This document shows, piece after piece, positions 24,605 through 33,758 of a stretch of DNA of 64,000 bases. This stretch comes from Streptosporangium album (GTDB taxonomy: Bacteria > Actinomycetota > Actinomycetes > Streptosporangiales > Streptosporangiaceae). Positions within the stretch are counted from its first letter, which is position 1, and every line of letters begins with the position of its first letter. The position numbers were made by a program, and so were the translations under genes. Under the pieces are notes generated by a model. The model searched no databases. It was given only the letters and a program-made list of their open reading frames with translations, and was not told the origin of the DNA. Where the stretch lies: NCBI RefSeq assembly GCF_014203795.1, contig NZ_JACHJU010000001.1:1116001-1180000 (forward strand), in the 5' to 3' direction.

Positions 24605-25396
24605 TCAGCCGAACATCTCGGGCTCGGCGGCGCTGATCTGGTCGTAGAGGGGCTGGAAGTTGATCCAGCCGACCAGGTCGTTGCCGATCTGGCCGTGGGT
24701 GAGTTTGGCGTTCTCGTGCTCGATCGGCACCGTCGGACCGGCGGCCTTGGCCAGGAGCTGGGCCTGGCACGAGCGCTCCATCGTGATGAACCACCAGGCG
24801 GCGGCGTCCACGCTGTCGCCCACGGTCAGCAGGCCGTGGTTGCGCAGGATGACGGCTTTGTGCGAGCCGAGCGCGGTGGCGATACGACGGCCCTCCTCGG
24901 TCTCCACGACCACGCCCGTGTAGTCGTCGAACAGCCCGTGGTCCTCGTAGAAGGCGCAGGCGTCCTGGGTCAGCGGCTCCAGGAGCGCGCCCAGCGACGA
25001 CAGGGCCTTGCCGTACACCGAATGGCTGTGCGCGGCGGCGACCGCGTCCGGCCTGGCCTGGTGGACCATCGCGTGGATCGCGAACGCGGCCTGGTTGACG
25101 TGGTAGCGGCCCTCGACGACCTGACCCTGGTGGTTGACGAGGATCAGGTCGCCGACCCGGATCTGCTTGAAGGACATGCCGAACGGGTTCACCCAGAAGT
25201 GGTCGGTGTGCTCGGGGTCGCGGGCGGTGATGTGCCCGGCCACACCCTCCTCGAAGCCGAACCGGCCGAACAGCCGCAGGGCGGCCACCAGGCGTTCCTG
25301 GCGGTGCCGGCGCTCGTCGGCCACGCTGTCGAACTTCTGCGGCAGCCGGAAGGTGAGCTGGTCGGTGGGGATCGGCTGCAGGTCGGACAGGCTCAT
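24605..25396 (-). CDS. Class II aldolase/adducin-family protein, 263 aa
   Basis: The metal-binding histidines are visible in AAAHSHSVYGKALSSLG (about residues 118-135) and VILRNHGLLTVGDSVDAA (about 190-207), as in fuculose-phosphate aldolase relatives. The N-terminus (RLFGRFGFEEGVAGHITARD) carries the family glycine loop. ATG overlaps the stop of the alpha-hydroxy-acid oxidase gene by four bases, with GGAGG upstream. Enzymes of this family cleave or decarboxylate hydroxylated acids. Paired with a lactate-oxidase-type enzyme, the operon probably degrades a 2-hydroxy acid. Confidence 0.85.
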   Translation of the reverse strand: MSLSDLQPIPTDQLTFRLPQKFDSVADERRHRQERLVAALRLFGRFGFEEGVAGHITARDPEHTDHFWVNPFGMSFKQIRVGDLILVNHQGQVVEGRYHVNQAAFAIHAMVHQARPDAVAAAHSHSVYGKALSSLGALLEPLTQDACAFYEDHGLFDDYTGVVVETEEGRRIATALGSHKAVILRNHGLLTVGDSVDAAAWWFITMERSCQAQLLAKAAGPTVPIEHENAKLTHGQIGNDLVGWINFQPLYDQISAAEPEMFG

Positions 25397-26544
25397 CGTG
25401 CCTCCAGGGCGGAAGGGTCGAGGTCGGCGGGCGTACGGTGACCCGCCAGCCCGAGGGTGAGGTCGAGGTCGGCGAGCAGGCTCCGCACCGCGTGACGGAC
25501 GCCGTCCTCGCCGCCGGCCGCCAAGCCCCAGACGTACGGCCTGCCCAGCAGGACGGCCCGCGCTCCGAGGGCGAGTGCCTTGACGACGTCGGATCCGGTG
25601 CGGATCCCGGAGTCGAACAGCACGGTCAGCCGGTCGCCCACGGCGGTGGCGACGGCGGGGAGCGCGTCCAGCGACGCCATGGCGCCGTCGATCTGCCGGC
25701 CGCCGTGGTTGGAGACGACGACGCCGTCCATCCCGGCGTCGGCCGCGCGCAGGGCGTCGTCCACATGCTGGACGCCCTTCAGGACGATCGGCCCGTCCCA
25801 GTTGTCGCGGAGCAGGGACAGCCGGTCCCAGGTGTGGGAGCGGCCGTGGAACATCGGCGCCCACTGCAGGATCGCCGCGTTCAGGTCCTCCTCCACCGGG
25901 CGTTCCAGCCGGGACCGGAAGACGGGGTCCGACAGCGGGATCGCCAGGCCGGTGCCGCGCAGGAACGGCAGGTAGGCGTGGTCGAGGTCGGTGGGCCGCC
26001 AGGCGAGGGTCCAGGTGTCGAGGGTGACGACCAGGGTGTCGTAGCCGTTCTTGGCCGCCCGGTCGAGCAGGCTGAGCGTGACCTCGTCGTCGTGCGGCCA
26101 GTAGAGCTGGTACCAGCGAGGCCCGTCCGCCTCGGCGACCTCTTCGAGGGTGTGGGAGGAGGCGGTGCTCAGCACCGTGGGGATGCCGAGCGAGGCGGCG
26201 GCCCTGGCGGTCGCGAGTTCGCCGTCCGGGTGCACGATCGACTGCACGCCGATCGGGGCGAGCGCGACGGGCGCGGGGTAGGTCCTGCCGAAGAGTTCGG
26301 TGCCGAGGTCCCTGACCGAGACGTCGCGGAGCATCCGGGGCACGATCCGCCACCGGTCGAACGCCTCGCGGTTGGCCCGGTCGGTCGCGCCCGTCCCGGC
26401 CGAACCGGCCACGTACCCGTAGGCTTCGGGGTCGAGACGCTCCTTGGCGGCCTGTTCGAGCCGGGCGATGTCCGTCGGGTACGGCGGGCGCAGGCCGGCG
26501 AGCCCGTTCAGGTAGATCTCGTACTGGTAGTCAGAGAAAGCCAC
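25393..26544 (-). CDS. FMN-dependent alpha-hydroxy-acid oxidizing protein (lactate 2-monooxygenase-like), 383 aa
   Basis: The TIM-barrel FMN enzyme family is clear from APIGVQSIVHPDGELATARA, the central YQLYWPHDDEVTLSLLDRA, the lysine in IVLKGVQHVDDAL and the catalytic SNHGGRQIDGA followed by LFDSGIRTGSDVVKALALGA. The start (AFSDYQYEIYLNGLAG) and lid region resemble lactate 2-monooxygenase, which converts lactate plus oxygen to acetate. I chose GTG at 26542-26544 on homology; an ATG 12 codons upstream is possible. It is translationally coupled to the class II aldolase gene. Confidence 0.85.
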   Translation of the reverse strand: MAFSDYQYEIYLNGLAGLRPPYPTDIARLEQAAKERLDPEAYGYVAGSAGTGATDRANREAFDRWRIVPRMLRDVSVRDLGTELFGRTYPAPVALAPIGVQSIVHPDGELATARAAASLGIPTVLSTASSHTLEEVAEADGPRWYQLYWPHDDEVTLSLLDRAAKNGYDTLVVTLDTWTLAWRPTDLDHAYLPFLRGTGLAIPLSDPVFRSRLERPVEEDLNAAILQWAPMFHGRSHTWDRLSLLRDNWDGPIVLKGVQHVDDALRAADAGMDGVVVSNHGGRQIDGAMASLDALPAVATAVGDRLTVLFDSGIRTGSDVVKALALGARAVLLGRPYVWGLAAGGEDGVRHAVRSLLADLDLTLGLAGHRTPADLDPSALEAR

Positions 26545-26806
26545 AGCCCAAGCCTGTCCCTTATAAACCGGCGCGTCCATATACAACCAGAATATCGTTC
26601 GACGGGGTCGGAGGGTTTCTCCGGAGGACTCCGGATGGTCCCCGCGGCAGCCCCGGCGCCGGGAGCGGACCGGACGCGGCGGTGGCGCCGTGCCGGACCA
26701 TGTGAGGCGCGGTTGCCCAGCGGTCCCCCGAGGCGGATGATCCATCCGGTCGGTACCGTGATGCGACAGCGGGAACGTGTTCCCGGGAACGGGCGTTGGA
26801 GGAAAC

Positions 26807-29017
26807 GTGGCCTTGATAACTCAGCTCCTCAGGCGTTTCCTGGAGCGTCCCGGCTCCATCGACCTGGCGCCGTTCGAGCGGACCGTGTCGTCCGCCGGCG
26901 CCCGGGAGGAACGTCTCAAGGAGCTCGCCGAGCTGCCCCGGCCCTCGGTGGACGACCTGGCCGAGTTCTGCGCGATCATGCGGGAGGCCGCCCGCCGCAC
27001 GCTCGGCCTGCGGCCGTACGACGTGCAGCTCGTGGGCATGCTCGCCCTGCTGTCCGGCAACGTCGCGGAGATGGCCACCGGTGAGGGCAAGACGCTGTCC
27101 GGGGCGATGGCCGCCGCCGGATACGCCCTGCAGGGCAAGCGGGTGCACGTGATCTCGGTCAACGACTACCTGGCCCAGCGGGACGCCGAGTGGATGGGCC
27201 CGCTGTACGACTCGCTGGGCGTCTCGGTCGGCTGGATCGCGGAGACCTCCACGCCGGACGAGCGCCGGGCCGCCTACGCCAAGGACGTCACGTACGGGGC
27301 GGTCAGCGAGATCGGCTTCGACGTGCTCCGGGACCGGACCCGCACCGACCCGACCGACCTGGTCGTGCCGGAGCCGGGTGTGGCACTGGTCGACGAGGCC
27401 GACTCGGTGCTGGTGGACGAGGCCAGGGTGCCGCTGGTGCTGGCCGGGGCCACCGACCCGGGCGACGCCGTGCCGGAGATGGCCGCACTGGTCCGCCAGC
27501 TGGTCAAGGGCTACCACTACGAACTCGACGACCAGGCGCGCAACGTCCACCTGACCACCAAGGGCATCGACACCGTCGAGCAGGCGCTGGGCCTGGAGCT
27601 CTACGACGACGCCGCCACGCTGACCGAGGTCAACCTGGCCCTGCACGCCCACGCCCTGCTGGTCAAGGACGTCGACTACATCGTGCGCGACGGCAAGGTC
27701 CACCTGATCAACCCCTCCCGGGGCCGGGTGGCGCTGCTGCAGCGCTGGCCGGACGGCCTGCAGGCCGCGGTCGAGGCCAAGGAGAGGCTGGCCCCCTCGG
27801 AGACCGGTGAGATCCTCGACTCGATCACCGTCCAGGGGCTGATCACCCGCTATCCCGAGAAGTGCGGCATGACGGGCACGGCGGTCGCGGTCGGCGACCA
27901 GCTCCGCGAGTTCTACGACCTCAAGGTGGCCGTGGTCCCCTCCAACCGGCCGTGCGTGCGGACCGACGAGCCCGACCGGCTCTTCGAGTACGCCATGGAC
28001 AGGGACCACGCGCTCGTCGACGAGATCGTCGAGGTGCACGCGACCGGGCGGCCGATCCTGATCGGCACGCTGAACGTGGCCGAGTCCGAGCGGCTCTCCC
28101 TGACGCTCGCCGGGCGCGGCCTGGAGTGCGTGGTCCTCAACGCCAAGAACGACGCCGAGGAGGCGTCGATCATCGCCAGGGCCGGGGAGCGCGGCGCGAT
28201 CACCGTCTCCACCCAGATGGCGGGGCGCGGCACCGACATCCGTCTCGGCGACGGCGTGGACGAGCTCGGCGGGCTGTACGTCATCGGCTCCGGCCGGCAC
28301 ACCAGCAGCCGCCTGGACGACCAGCTCCGCGGCCGCGCGGGCCGCCAGGGCGACCCCGGCGGGTCGATCTTCTTCGTCAGCGGCGAGGACGAGCTGATCA
28401 CCCACTACGTCGCCGACGAGTACGCCAAGGGCGTGCCCGACCGTGCCCTCGTGGGCCACGCCCAGCGCGTCGCCGAGGGCGTCAACATGGAGATCCACCG
28501 CAACACCTGGCGCTACACCCGTCTCCTCGAAGACCATCGGAGCAAAGTCCTCGGCCTGCGGGAGAAGGTCCTGCGCAGCGACTCGGCCGGCGACGCGCTC
28601 GCCGAGGCCCTCCCCGAGCGGTGGTCGGAGCTGACCGGCACCGCCGGCGAGGAGGTGCTCCAGGAGGCCGCCCGGCAGATCGTCCTGTTCCATCTCGACC
28701 GCGGCTGGGCCGAGCACCTGGCCTTCCTGGCCGAGCTCCGGGAGGGAATCCACCTGCGCGCCCTCGGCCGGCTCAGCCCGATCGAGGAGTTCAACAAGGA
28801 GGCGCGGCTCACCTTCGAGCGCCTGCTGGCCGAGATCGAGTCCCGCTCGATCACCACCTTCGAGACCGCCACCATCACCGCCGACGGTCTCGACCACGAC
28901 GGCGCGGGCCTCAGGCGTCCCACCGCCACCTGGACCTACCTCGTCCAGGACAACCCCTTCGGCACCGAGTGGGAGCGCATCCTCAACCGCCTAACCACCA
29001 AGGTCCGCCGCCGCTGA
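26807..29017 (+). CDS. secA2: Accessory preprotein translocase ATPase SecA2, 736 aa
   Basis: The SecA motor is complete. Walker A MATGEGKTLSG is at residues 89-99, with ISVNDYLAQRDAEWMGPLYD, Walker B VALVDEADSVLVDEARVPLV, MTGTAVAVGDQLREFYDL and the C-terminal motor TQMAGRGTDIRLGDGVDELG with GRAGRQGDPG. The zinc-binding tail of SecA1 is missing and the length is near that of mycobacterial SecA2 (778 aa), so this is the accessory translocase ATPase that exports a subset of proteins at the inner membrane. GTG follows TTGGAGGAAAC. No accessory SecY2 or obvious substrate gene lies beside it; a Tat-dependent peroxidase and a secreted propeller are close but use other signals. Confidence 0.92.
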   Translation: MALITQLLRRFLERPGSIDLAPFERTVSSAGAREERLKELAELPRPSVDDLAEFCAIMREAARRTLGLRPYDVQLVGMLALLSGNVAEMATGEGKTLSGAMAAAGYALQGKRVHVISVNDYLAQRDAEWMGPLYDSLGVSVGWIAETSTPDERRAAYAKDVTYGAVSEIGFDVLRDRTRTDPTDLVVPEPGVALVDEADSVLVDEARVPLVLAGATDPGDAVPEMAALVRQLVKGYHYELDDQARNVHLTTKGIDTVEQALGLELYDDAATLTEVNLALHAHALLVKDVDYIVRDGKVHLINPSRGRVALLQRWPDGLQAAVEAKERLAPSETGEILDSITVQGLITRYPEKCGMTGTAVAVGDQLREFYDLKVAVVPSNRPCVRTDEPDRLFEYAMDRDHALVDEIVEVHATGRPILIGTLNVAESERLSLTLAGRGLECVVLNAKNDAEEASIIARAGERGAITVSTQMAGRGTDIRLGDGVDELGGLYVIGSGRHTSSRLDDQLRGRAGRQGDPGGSIFFVSGEDELITHYVADEYAKGVPDRALVGHAQRVAEGVNMEIHRNTWRYTRLLEDHRSKVLGLREKVLRSDSAGDALAEALPERWSELTGTAGEEVLQEAARQIVLFHLDRGWAEHLAFLAELREGIHLRALGRLSPIEEFNKEARLTFERLLAEIESRSITTFETATITADGLDHDGAGLRRPTATWTYLVQDNPFGTEWERILNRLTTKVRRR

Positions 29018-29156
29018 CCCCCGTCACGGAACGGATGCCGCACCGGGAACCGTACGTTTTCACGCGCTGAGCCGGCCTATGCGGGATTCCGACGGTTCGA
29101 GCAGGGCGGCGCCGTCCCGGACCGAGACACCCGCCGCGCATGCCGGCGGGCGGTCG

Positions 29157-30212
29157 TCATGGGCTCACCGCCACGCCGTACGGGCTGTTGCCGACGGTGA
29201 CGGTCGCGACGACCTTGAGGGTCTTCGGATCGATGACCGTGAGGATGTCCGCTCCCTGCGCCGTGACGTAGACCGCGCCGGAGGTGGCCGCCACGTTGAA
29301 CGGGTCGGTGCCCGGGGGGCCCACGGAAACGGTCGCCGAGACACGGTTGCCACGGGTGTCGACCACGGATACGTTGCCCGGGCCGAGAACGGTGACGTAG
29401 GCCGACCGGCCGTCCGGTCCGAGCGCCACGTCGAAAGGCCCCTCGCCGACCGGCACGGTAGCCGTGACCGTGCCGGTACGGGTTCCGACGGCCGAGACGC
29501 TCGCCGCCGTCTCGTCGGCGACGTAGACCGACCTGCCGTCCGGGGTGACGGCGACGCCCACCGGGGAGCGGCCTGCGGGGAGGACCCGGACGGACCGACG
29601 CGTACGGGTGTCGATGACCGACACGCTGCCCGACCCGGCGTTGGCGACGTAGGCCGCAGCGCCGTCGCGACTGACGTCCACGCTCACCGGGGAGACGCCG
29701 ACGGGGATGGACGCGGTCACCCGGTTGGTCCGGGTGTCGAGCACCGAGACGCTGTTCGAACCGCCGTTGGCGACGTAGAGGAATCTGCCGTCCGGGCTCA
29801 GATCGACACCGCTGGGGTTCTTGCCGACCGGTACGGTCGTGACGATCTTGTTGGTCCGGGTGTCGAGCACCGAGACCTCGGCCGATCCGTTGTCGGCGAT
29901 GTACGCGTGCCTGCCGTCGCGGGCGACCGCGACGCCTTCGGGCGCCGAGCCGGCCGGTACGGTCTCGGTGACCTTGTTCGTCCGGGCGTCGATCACGGAG
30001 AGGGTGTCGTCGAGCTGGTTGGTGACGTACACGTGGCCGCCGGCGCTCGGAAGGACGGCCGCGGAGGGCATCGAGGCCGAGGCCGGACTGACCGGCGCGG
30101 CGGAGAGAGCGGACGCCAGCAGGAGCCCGACGCCGGCCCCCGGCACCGTCCGGGGCGCCTTCCCTCGCTGCCGGTCGGCGGTGTCGGCTCGGGTTCGCCG
30201 GAGGAAACGCAT
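29157..30212 (-). CDS. Secreted YVTN beta-propeller protein, 351 aa
   Basis: A signal peptide is visible (basic MRFLRRTRADTADRQRGKAP, then GAGVGLLLASALSAAPVSPA and a likely cleavage after ASA). About seven 42-residue repeats follow, each with a VSVxDTRTNxVxxTVPVGxxPxGVAVxxDGRxxYVANxG pattern, the YVTN/NHL propeller type. ATG at 30210-30212 has GGGAGG in front. It lies 84 bases downstream of the DyP peroxidase on the same strand, so the two are probably co-transcribed. Such propellers bind ligands or partners outside the cell; no enzymatic residues stand out. Confidence 0.88.
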   Translation of the reverse strand: MRFLRRTRADTADRQRGKAPRTVPGAGVGLLLASALSAAPVSPASASMPSAAVLPSAGGHVYVTNQLDDTLSVIDARTNKVTETVPAGSAPEGVAVARDGRHAYIADNGSAEVSVLDTRTNKIVTTVPVGKNPSGVDLSPDGRFLYVANGGSNSVSVLDTRTNRVTASIPVGVSPVSVDVSRDGAAAYVANAGSGSVSVIDTRTRRSVRVLPAGRSPVGVAVTPDGRSVYVADETAASVSAVGTRTGTVTATVPVGEGPFDVALGPDGRSAYVTVLGPGNVSVVDTRGNRVSATVSVGPPGTDPFNVAATSGAVYVTAQGADILTVIDPKTLKVVATVTVGNSPYGVAVSP

Positions 30213-30296
30213 TGTGCCTCCCATGCACATCGCAGGGGTTCGGTCTGTGGCCCGGACGGCCTTTCGACGGAGACCGGTCCCGGCCGGAGGCGGCGG

Positions 30297-31583
30297 TCAG
30301 GTCAGGAGACCACGGGCGTAGTAGTCCCGGTTGTCGCGCACGCCGGGAAGGGCGAAGAAGTAGCCTCCGCCCCGCGGACTGATGAACGGCACCAGCGCTT
30401 CGCCCTCCAGCCGGTTCTGCATGGTGATGTAGGTGTTGAGCTCACGCTGGAAGCAGCAGAACGCGTGCCCCAGGTCCAGGCCGCCGTGTTCGTCGGGGCT
30501 CCGGTCGTAGTCGTAGCTGCGACGCAGGATGGTGCTGGTCGATGCGGTCTGCGGGGTCTGGGGATTGGCGAGGCGGATGTGGCTGTCAAGCGGAGTGATC
30601 AGTCCCTGCGGGTCGTTGGTGTAGATGGGATCGAGGAGGTCCGAGGCGTTCTCGTCCAGGGCGTACATCGGGGCGCCGCTGTCCTTTCGGCGGCCGAAGA
30701 TCCGCTCCTGCCGGGCAAGGGGCAGCCTCTGCCACGCCTCGATGTTGAAATGGACGATGCGCAGCGCCTGGTAGGTTCCGCCCGCCGCCCAGGCGGGCTC
30801 AGCGGTGTGCGGCTGCGCCCAGACCAGTCGGTCCATCTGGGCCGTGTCCGTGGTGTCCGGGTTGGCGATGCCGTCTTTGAAGCCGAACCAGTCCCGCGGG
30901 GTGCCGACGGGACGCGGTGGATTGCGCTGGGCATTGACGCGCCAGCGCGTCCTCATCGCACCGTTGGTGTGGGCCAGGATGTCGAGCAGTGCGTGCACCG
31001 TCGTGTCGCGGTGATCGGCGCACATCTGTATCAGCACGTCGCCCTGGGACAGCGCGGGGTCCAGGTCGTCGTGACGGAAGGGCTGCATGGTGATGAGCTG
31101 GGCCGGTTTGCGCGCGCCCAATCCGTATCGGTCGTCGAAGAGGGTCGCGCCGAGGGCGAGGGTGATGGTGAGGTTGTCCGGTACGACCTTGGGTCCCAGG
31201 ATGTCGTTGTCCGGTGGCGCTGAACCCCGGGGAGCCTTCGGCGGCGTGCCACCCGCGGTGAGGAAGCGTGCCCGCGCGGTCAGCGTGCGGAACAGGTCGG
31301 TGAGTTCTCTGCGGTCAGAGGTGGTCACGTCGAAGGAGATGAAGGTCCCGATCGGCTGCGGCGGAGTGGCGATCCCCGCCTGGTGGTAGCCGTGGAAGGG
31401 AATGGCACCTGTGCTCGCGCTGCCGCCGCTCGCCGTGCCGGCGCCGGGCAGGCTCCTGCCCGCCGTTCCGACGAGGCCGGCGGCGACTGTTCCCTGAAGG
31501 AACGACCGCCGCCCGAAGGCGCCCGCGGGGCATCCTCCGCCGCTCCACCCGTCCTCCGGTACACGGTGCCTTCTGTCAGACAT
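30297..31583 (-). CDS. Tat-exported Dyp-type (EfeB-like) heme peroxidase, 428 aa
   Basis: A twin-arginine signal is present (AFGRRSFLQGTVAAGLVGTA, about residues 23-45). The DyP signature GFKDGIANP holds the distal aspartate (about residue 233), and the proximal histidine is expected in HGGLDLGHAFCCFQRE. The arrangement matches EfeB/A-type DyP enzymes, which oxidise dyes or phenols with peroxide or release iron from heme outside the cell. ATG at 31581-31583 follows GGGAGAAG. No EfeU or EfeO gene is nearby; instead a secreted beta-propeller gene follows, an unusual partner. Confidence 0.9.
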   Translation of the reverse strand: MSDRRHRVPEDGWSGGGCPAGAFGRRSFLQGTVAAGLVGTAGRSLPGAGTASGGSASTGAIPFHGYHQAGIATPPQPIGTFISFDVTTSDRRELTDLFRTLTARARFLTAGGTPPKAPRGSAPPDNDILGPKVVPDNLTITLALGATLFDDRYGLGARKPAQLITMQPFRHDDLDPALSQGDVLIQMCADHRDTTVHALLDILAHTNGAMRTRWRVNAQRNPPRPVGTPRDWFGFKDGIANPDTTDTAQMDRLVWAQPHTAEPAWAAGGTYQALRIVHFNIEAWQRLPLARQERIFGRRKDSGAPMYALDENASDLLDPIYTNDPQGLITPLDSHIRLANPQTPQTASTSTILRRSYDYDRSPDEHGGLDLGHAFCCFQRELNTYITMQNRLEGEALVPFISPRGGGYFFALPGVRDNRDYYARGLLT

Positions 31584-31773
31584 GCTTCTCCCCTGACAAT
31601 GAGCCCGTACTGTGCCGCGGCCTGTTCCCCTGGCTGAACCCAACCGAACGGTTACGACCACCGTGGATGCTTCCCGAGCAGCCCATGGGTCGCGGCCTTC
31701 CAATCGGAATAAATCCACCGATTAGCCACATACCCGACAATCATCACGATATTCCTAAGGGCCCGTCCGCAAG

Positions 31774-31880
31774 CATGCCCAGGTCGCACCACGCCGCGCT
31801 GCCCGACCACCTGCGCGCCGACCTGGACCGCGAGCCGTACCGGCCGCTGTGGGCCGTCGGCGCCGGAGACCATGCGGCGG
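31774..31880 (+). pseudogene. Short remnant, possibly nucleotidyltransferase N-terminus
   Basis: The frame MPRSHHAALPDHLRADLDRE then PYRPLWAVGAGDHA recalls the start of nucleotidyltransferase-domain proteins (LxxDLxREPYxPLxAxVxGxHxYG). It ends after about 35 residues without the GS(x)D catalytic motif. The call is tentative. Confidence 0.25.
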
Positions 31881-31892
31881 CATCACGACATT

Positions 31893-31911
31893 CATTACGC
31901 GATCAGTAATG
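31893..31911. promoter_or_regulatory. Inverted repeat upstream of the MmyB-type regulator
   Basis: CATTAC-GCGATCA-GTAATG is a perfect 6-7-6 inverted repeat, 36 bases before the regulator's GTG and in a locally AT-rich stretch. It probably serves autoregulation. Confidence 0.4.
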
Positions 31912-31946
31912 GTTTTACAGATCTCTGGCCGGTTATCGTGTTATTT

Positions 31947-32750
31947 GTGACCTCCACCAGCGCGGCCCGGCCCGTCGGCGAACTTCTGCGCCAGTGGCGG
32001 GAGCGCCGGCGGATGAGCCAGATGGACCTCGCCATCCAGGCCGACATCTCCACCCGGCATCTGAGCTTCGTGGAGACCGGCCGGTCCAGGCCGAGCCGGG
32101 ACATGATCCTGCATCTCGCCGAGGAGCTGGACCTCCCCCTCCGCGAGCGCAACCATCTGCTGCTGTCAGGCGGATTCGCACCGGTCTACGCCGAGACACC
32201 GCTCAACTCGCCGCAGATGTCCTCGGTCAGAGAGGCCCTCGGCCAGGTGCTGAGCGGGCACGAGCCGTACCCGGCGGTGGTCGTGGACCAGCGCTGGAAC
32301 CTGGTGGACCGCAACGCCGCCACCGGCGTGCTGCTGCGCGGCGTCGCGCCGGAGCTGCTCGTCCCGCCGGTCAACGTGCTCCGGCTGAGCCTGCACCCCC
32401 GAGGGATGGCCCAGCGGATCATCAACCTGGGTGAGTGGCGCGCCCACCTGCTCCACCGGCTGCGCCGCCAGATGAGCCTCACCGCCGACCCCGACCTGGC
32501 CGCACTCTGGCACGAGCTCGACGGGTACCCCTGTGACCAGCCGGAACCCGAGATAGAGCGGCCGGGCCCCGGTGACATCGTGATCCCGTTGCGCCTGCGG
32601 CGCGGCTACCGGGAGCTCGCCTTCTTCAGCACGATGGCCACCTTCGGCACCCCGCTGGACATCACCGTCGCCGAGCTGGCCATCGAGGCGTACTTCCCGG
32701 CCAGCCCCGAGACCGCCGCCTACCTGCAGCACCAGCACCACCCGGACTAG
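31947..32750 (+). CDS. XRE-family regulator with MmyB-like ligand domain, 267 aa
   Basis: Residues 8-70 form an XRE helix-turn-helix (LLRQWRERRRMSQMDLAIQA, STRHLSFVETGRSRPSRDMI). Residues 95-260 match the MmyB-type ligand-binding domain, with VDQRWNLVDRNAATGVLLRG, NVLRLSLHPRGMAQRIINLG and FFSTMATFGTPLDITVAELA. The GTG start has no ribosome-binding site, so translation may be leaderless or weak. The MmyB domain probably binds a fatty acid or similar lipid. The likely target is itself and the TetR-type remnant region or genes lost from the right side. Confidence 0.85.
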   Translation: MTSTSAARPVGELLRQWRERRRMSQMDLAIQADISTRHLSFVETGRSRPSRDMILHLAEELDLPLRERNHLLLSGGFAPVYAETPLNSPQMSSVREALGQVLSGHEPYPAVVVDQRWNLVDRNAATGVLLRGVAPELLVPPVNVLRLSLHPRGMAQRIINLGEWRAHLLHRLRRQMSLTADPDLAALWHELDGYPCDQPEPEIERPGPGDIVIPLRLRRGYRELAFFSTMATFGTPLDITVAELAIEAYFPASPETAAYLQHQHHPD

Positions 32751-32754
32751 ACGG

Positions 32755-32953
32755 CGGAGCCGGCCGCCCCGGTGTGGCCCTGGGTGTGGCCGCCGTCGAG
32801 GCGGGCGAACTGCCGGACGAGACCGACGCGGACCAGCTCGCCTTCGAGCTGAACGGCGTCGCCCTGGCGGCCGGCCAGGCCATCCAGCTCCACCACGACC
32901 CCGAGGCACCCACCCGCGCCCACCGCGCGATCACCCGCCTCCTGTCCCGCTGA
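32755..32953 (+). pseudogene. C-terminal remnant of a TetR-family regulator
   Basis: The frame reads GVALGVAAVEAGELPDETDA, DQLAFELNGVALAAGQAIQL and HHDPEAPTRAHRAITRLLSR, then TGA. This is the end of the TetR ligand domain (TetR_C type: GELxxxTDxxQLAFELxGxxxAAN). The DNA-binding half is absent and the fragment abuts the stop of the MmyB regulator. Confidence 0.6.
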
Positions 32954-33028
32954 GGCGGCCCGGAGGGGGCATGCCACCGAAGTGTTCCGGCGGTCGCGTT
33001 CACGTCGGTCCAGGGCGGCCCACCGTCG

Positions 33029-33613
33029 TCAGCCCGCGGCCGTCCCGCCCTCGGCCGCGGCCACCGGCCGGTAGGTGAGGACGATGACACCCGAGCTGAA
33101 CGTCGTGGTGTCCAGGAGCTCCAGGGTCGCCTCGGCGCCCTCCCTGAACAGGCGCTGCCCTTCCCCGCGGACGACGGGGTGGACCCAGATCCGATACTCG
33201 TCGAGGAGGCCGTGCTCCATCAGCGCGTCGGTCAGCCGGCCGCAGCCGAACATCAGGATGTCCTGGCCGGGCTGCTGCTTGAGCTCGGTCACCGCTCCGA
33301 CGAGGTCGTCCCCCGCGATGACGGTGGAGTTGTTCCACTCGTCGGCCTTCTCCAGGGTCGAGGAGACCACGTACTTGGGCAGGCCGTTCATCCGGTCGGC
33401 GTAGTCGTTGCCGCCCATGGCCGGCCAGGCCTGCGCGAAGCCGTCATAGGTCACCCGCCCCATCAGCAGGGCGTCGCTGGAGAAGAGCAGGTTGTAGGCG
33501 TAGGCGAGGTACTCCTCCGTCCCGTACTGCAGGGACCAGAGGTGGGGGTTGTCGATGAAGCCGTCCAGCGTCGCGTAGGTCGAGGCGACGATCTTCCGAA
33601 CCGGCTTGCCCAT
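33029..33613 (-). CDS. RibD_C/dihydrofolate-reductase-like protein, 194 aa
   Basis: This matches the small RibD C-terminal-domain reductases: KIVASTYATLDGFIDNPHLW at the start, DALLMGRVTYDGFAQAWPAM, YVVSSTLEKADEWNNSTVIA and MFGCGRLTDALMEHGLLDEY. They bind NADPH in a dihydrofolate-reductase fold, but the physiological substrate of the stand-alone forms is unknown. ATG at 33611-33613 follows GAGGAG. An AT-rich inverted repeat lies 130 bases upstream and may control it. A paralogue is encoded at 42804-43418. Confidence 0.85.
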   Translation of the reverse strand: MGKPVRKIVASTYATLDGFIDNPHLWSLQYGTEEYLAYAYNLLFSSDALLMGRVTYDGFAQAWPAMGGNDYADRMNGLPKYVVSSTLEKADEWNNSTVIAGDDLVGAVTELKQQPGQDILMFGCGRLTDALMEHGLLDEYRIWVHPVVRGEGQRLFREGAEATLELLDTTTFSSGVIVLTYRPVAAAEGGTAAG

Positions 33614-33739
33614 GGGTTTCTCCTCAGAGGTTTCAGCAGGTCCATAACCCGCCCGGCGGCCGCGACACCACGAGGGGCTCCGGCACGGGCAGGTCCTCGG
33701 CCTGCTCCGGGGTGCAGGTGGTTCCCGATTGCAAAATAA

Positions 33740-33758
33740 AGTTTGTACGTAAAAAACT
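33740..33758. promoter_or_regulatory. AT-rich inverted repeat, possible operator
   Basis: AGTTT, nine bases, AAACT lies in a sharply AT-rich patch (33730-33770) within otherwise 70%-plus GC sequence. It is upstream of the RibD_C-like gene on the minus strand. HxlR- or MarR-type repressors bind sites of this kind; no regulator gene is adjacent. Confidence 0.3.

Noticed and set aside
26561-28897. A 778-codon open frame on the minus strand opposite secA2
   Set aside because: It is the antisense shadow of secA2: arginine/valine/glycine/leucine-biased, without motifs, and the sense strand carries a perfect SecA.
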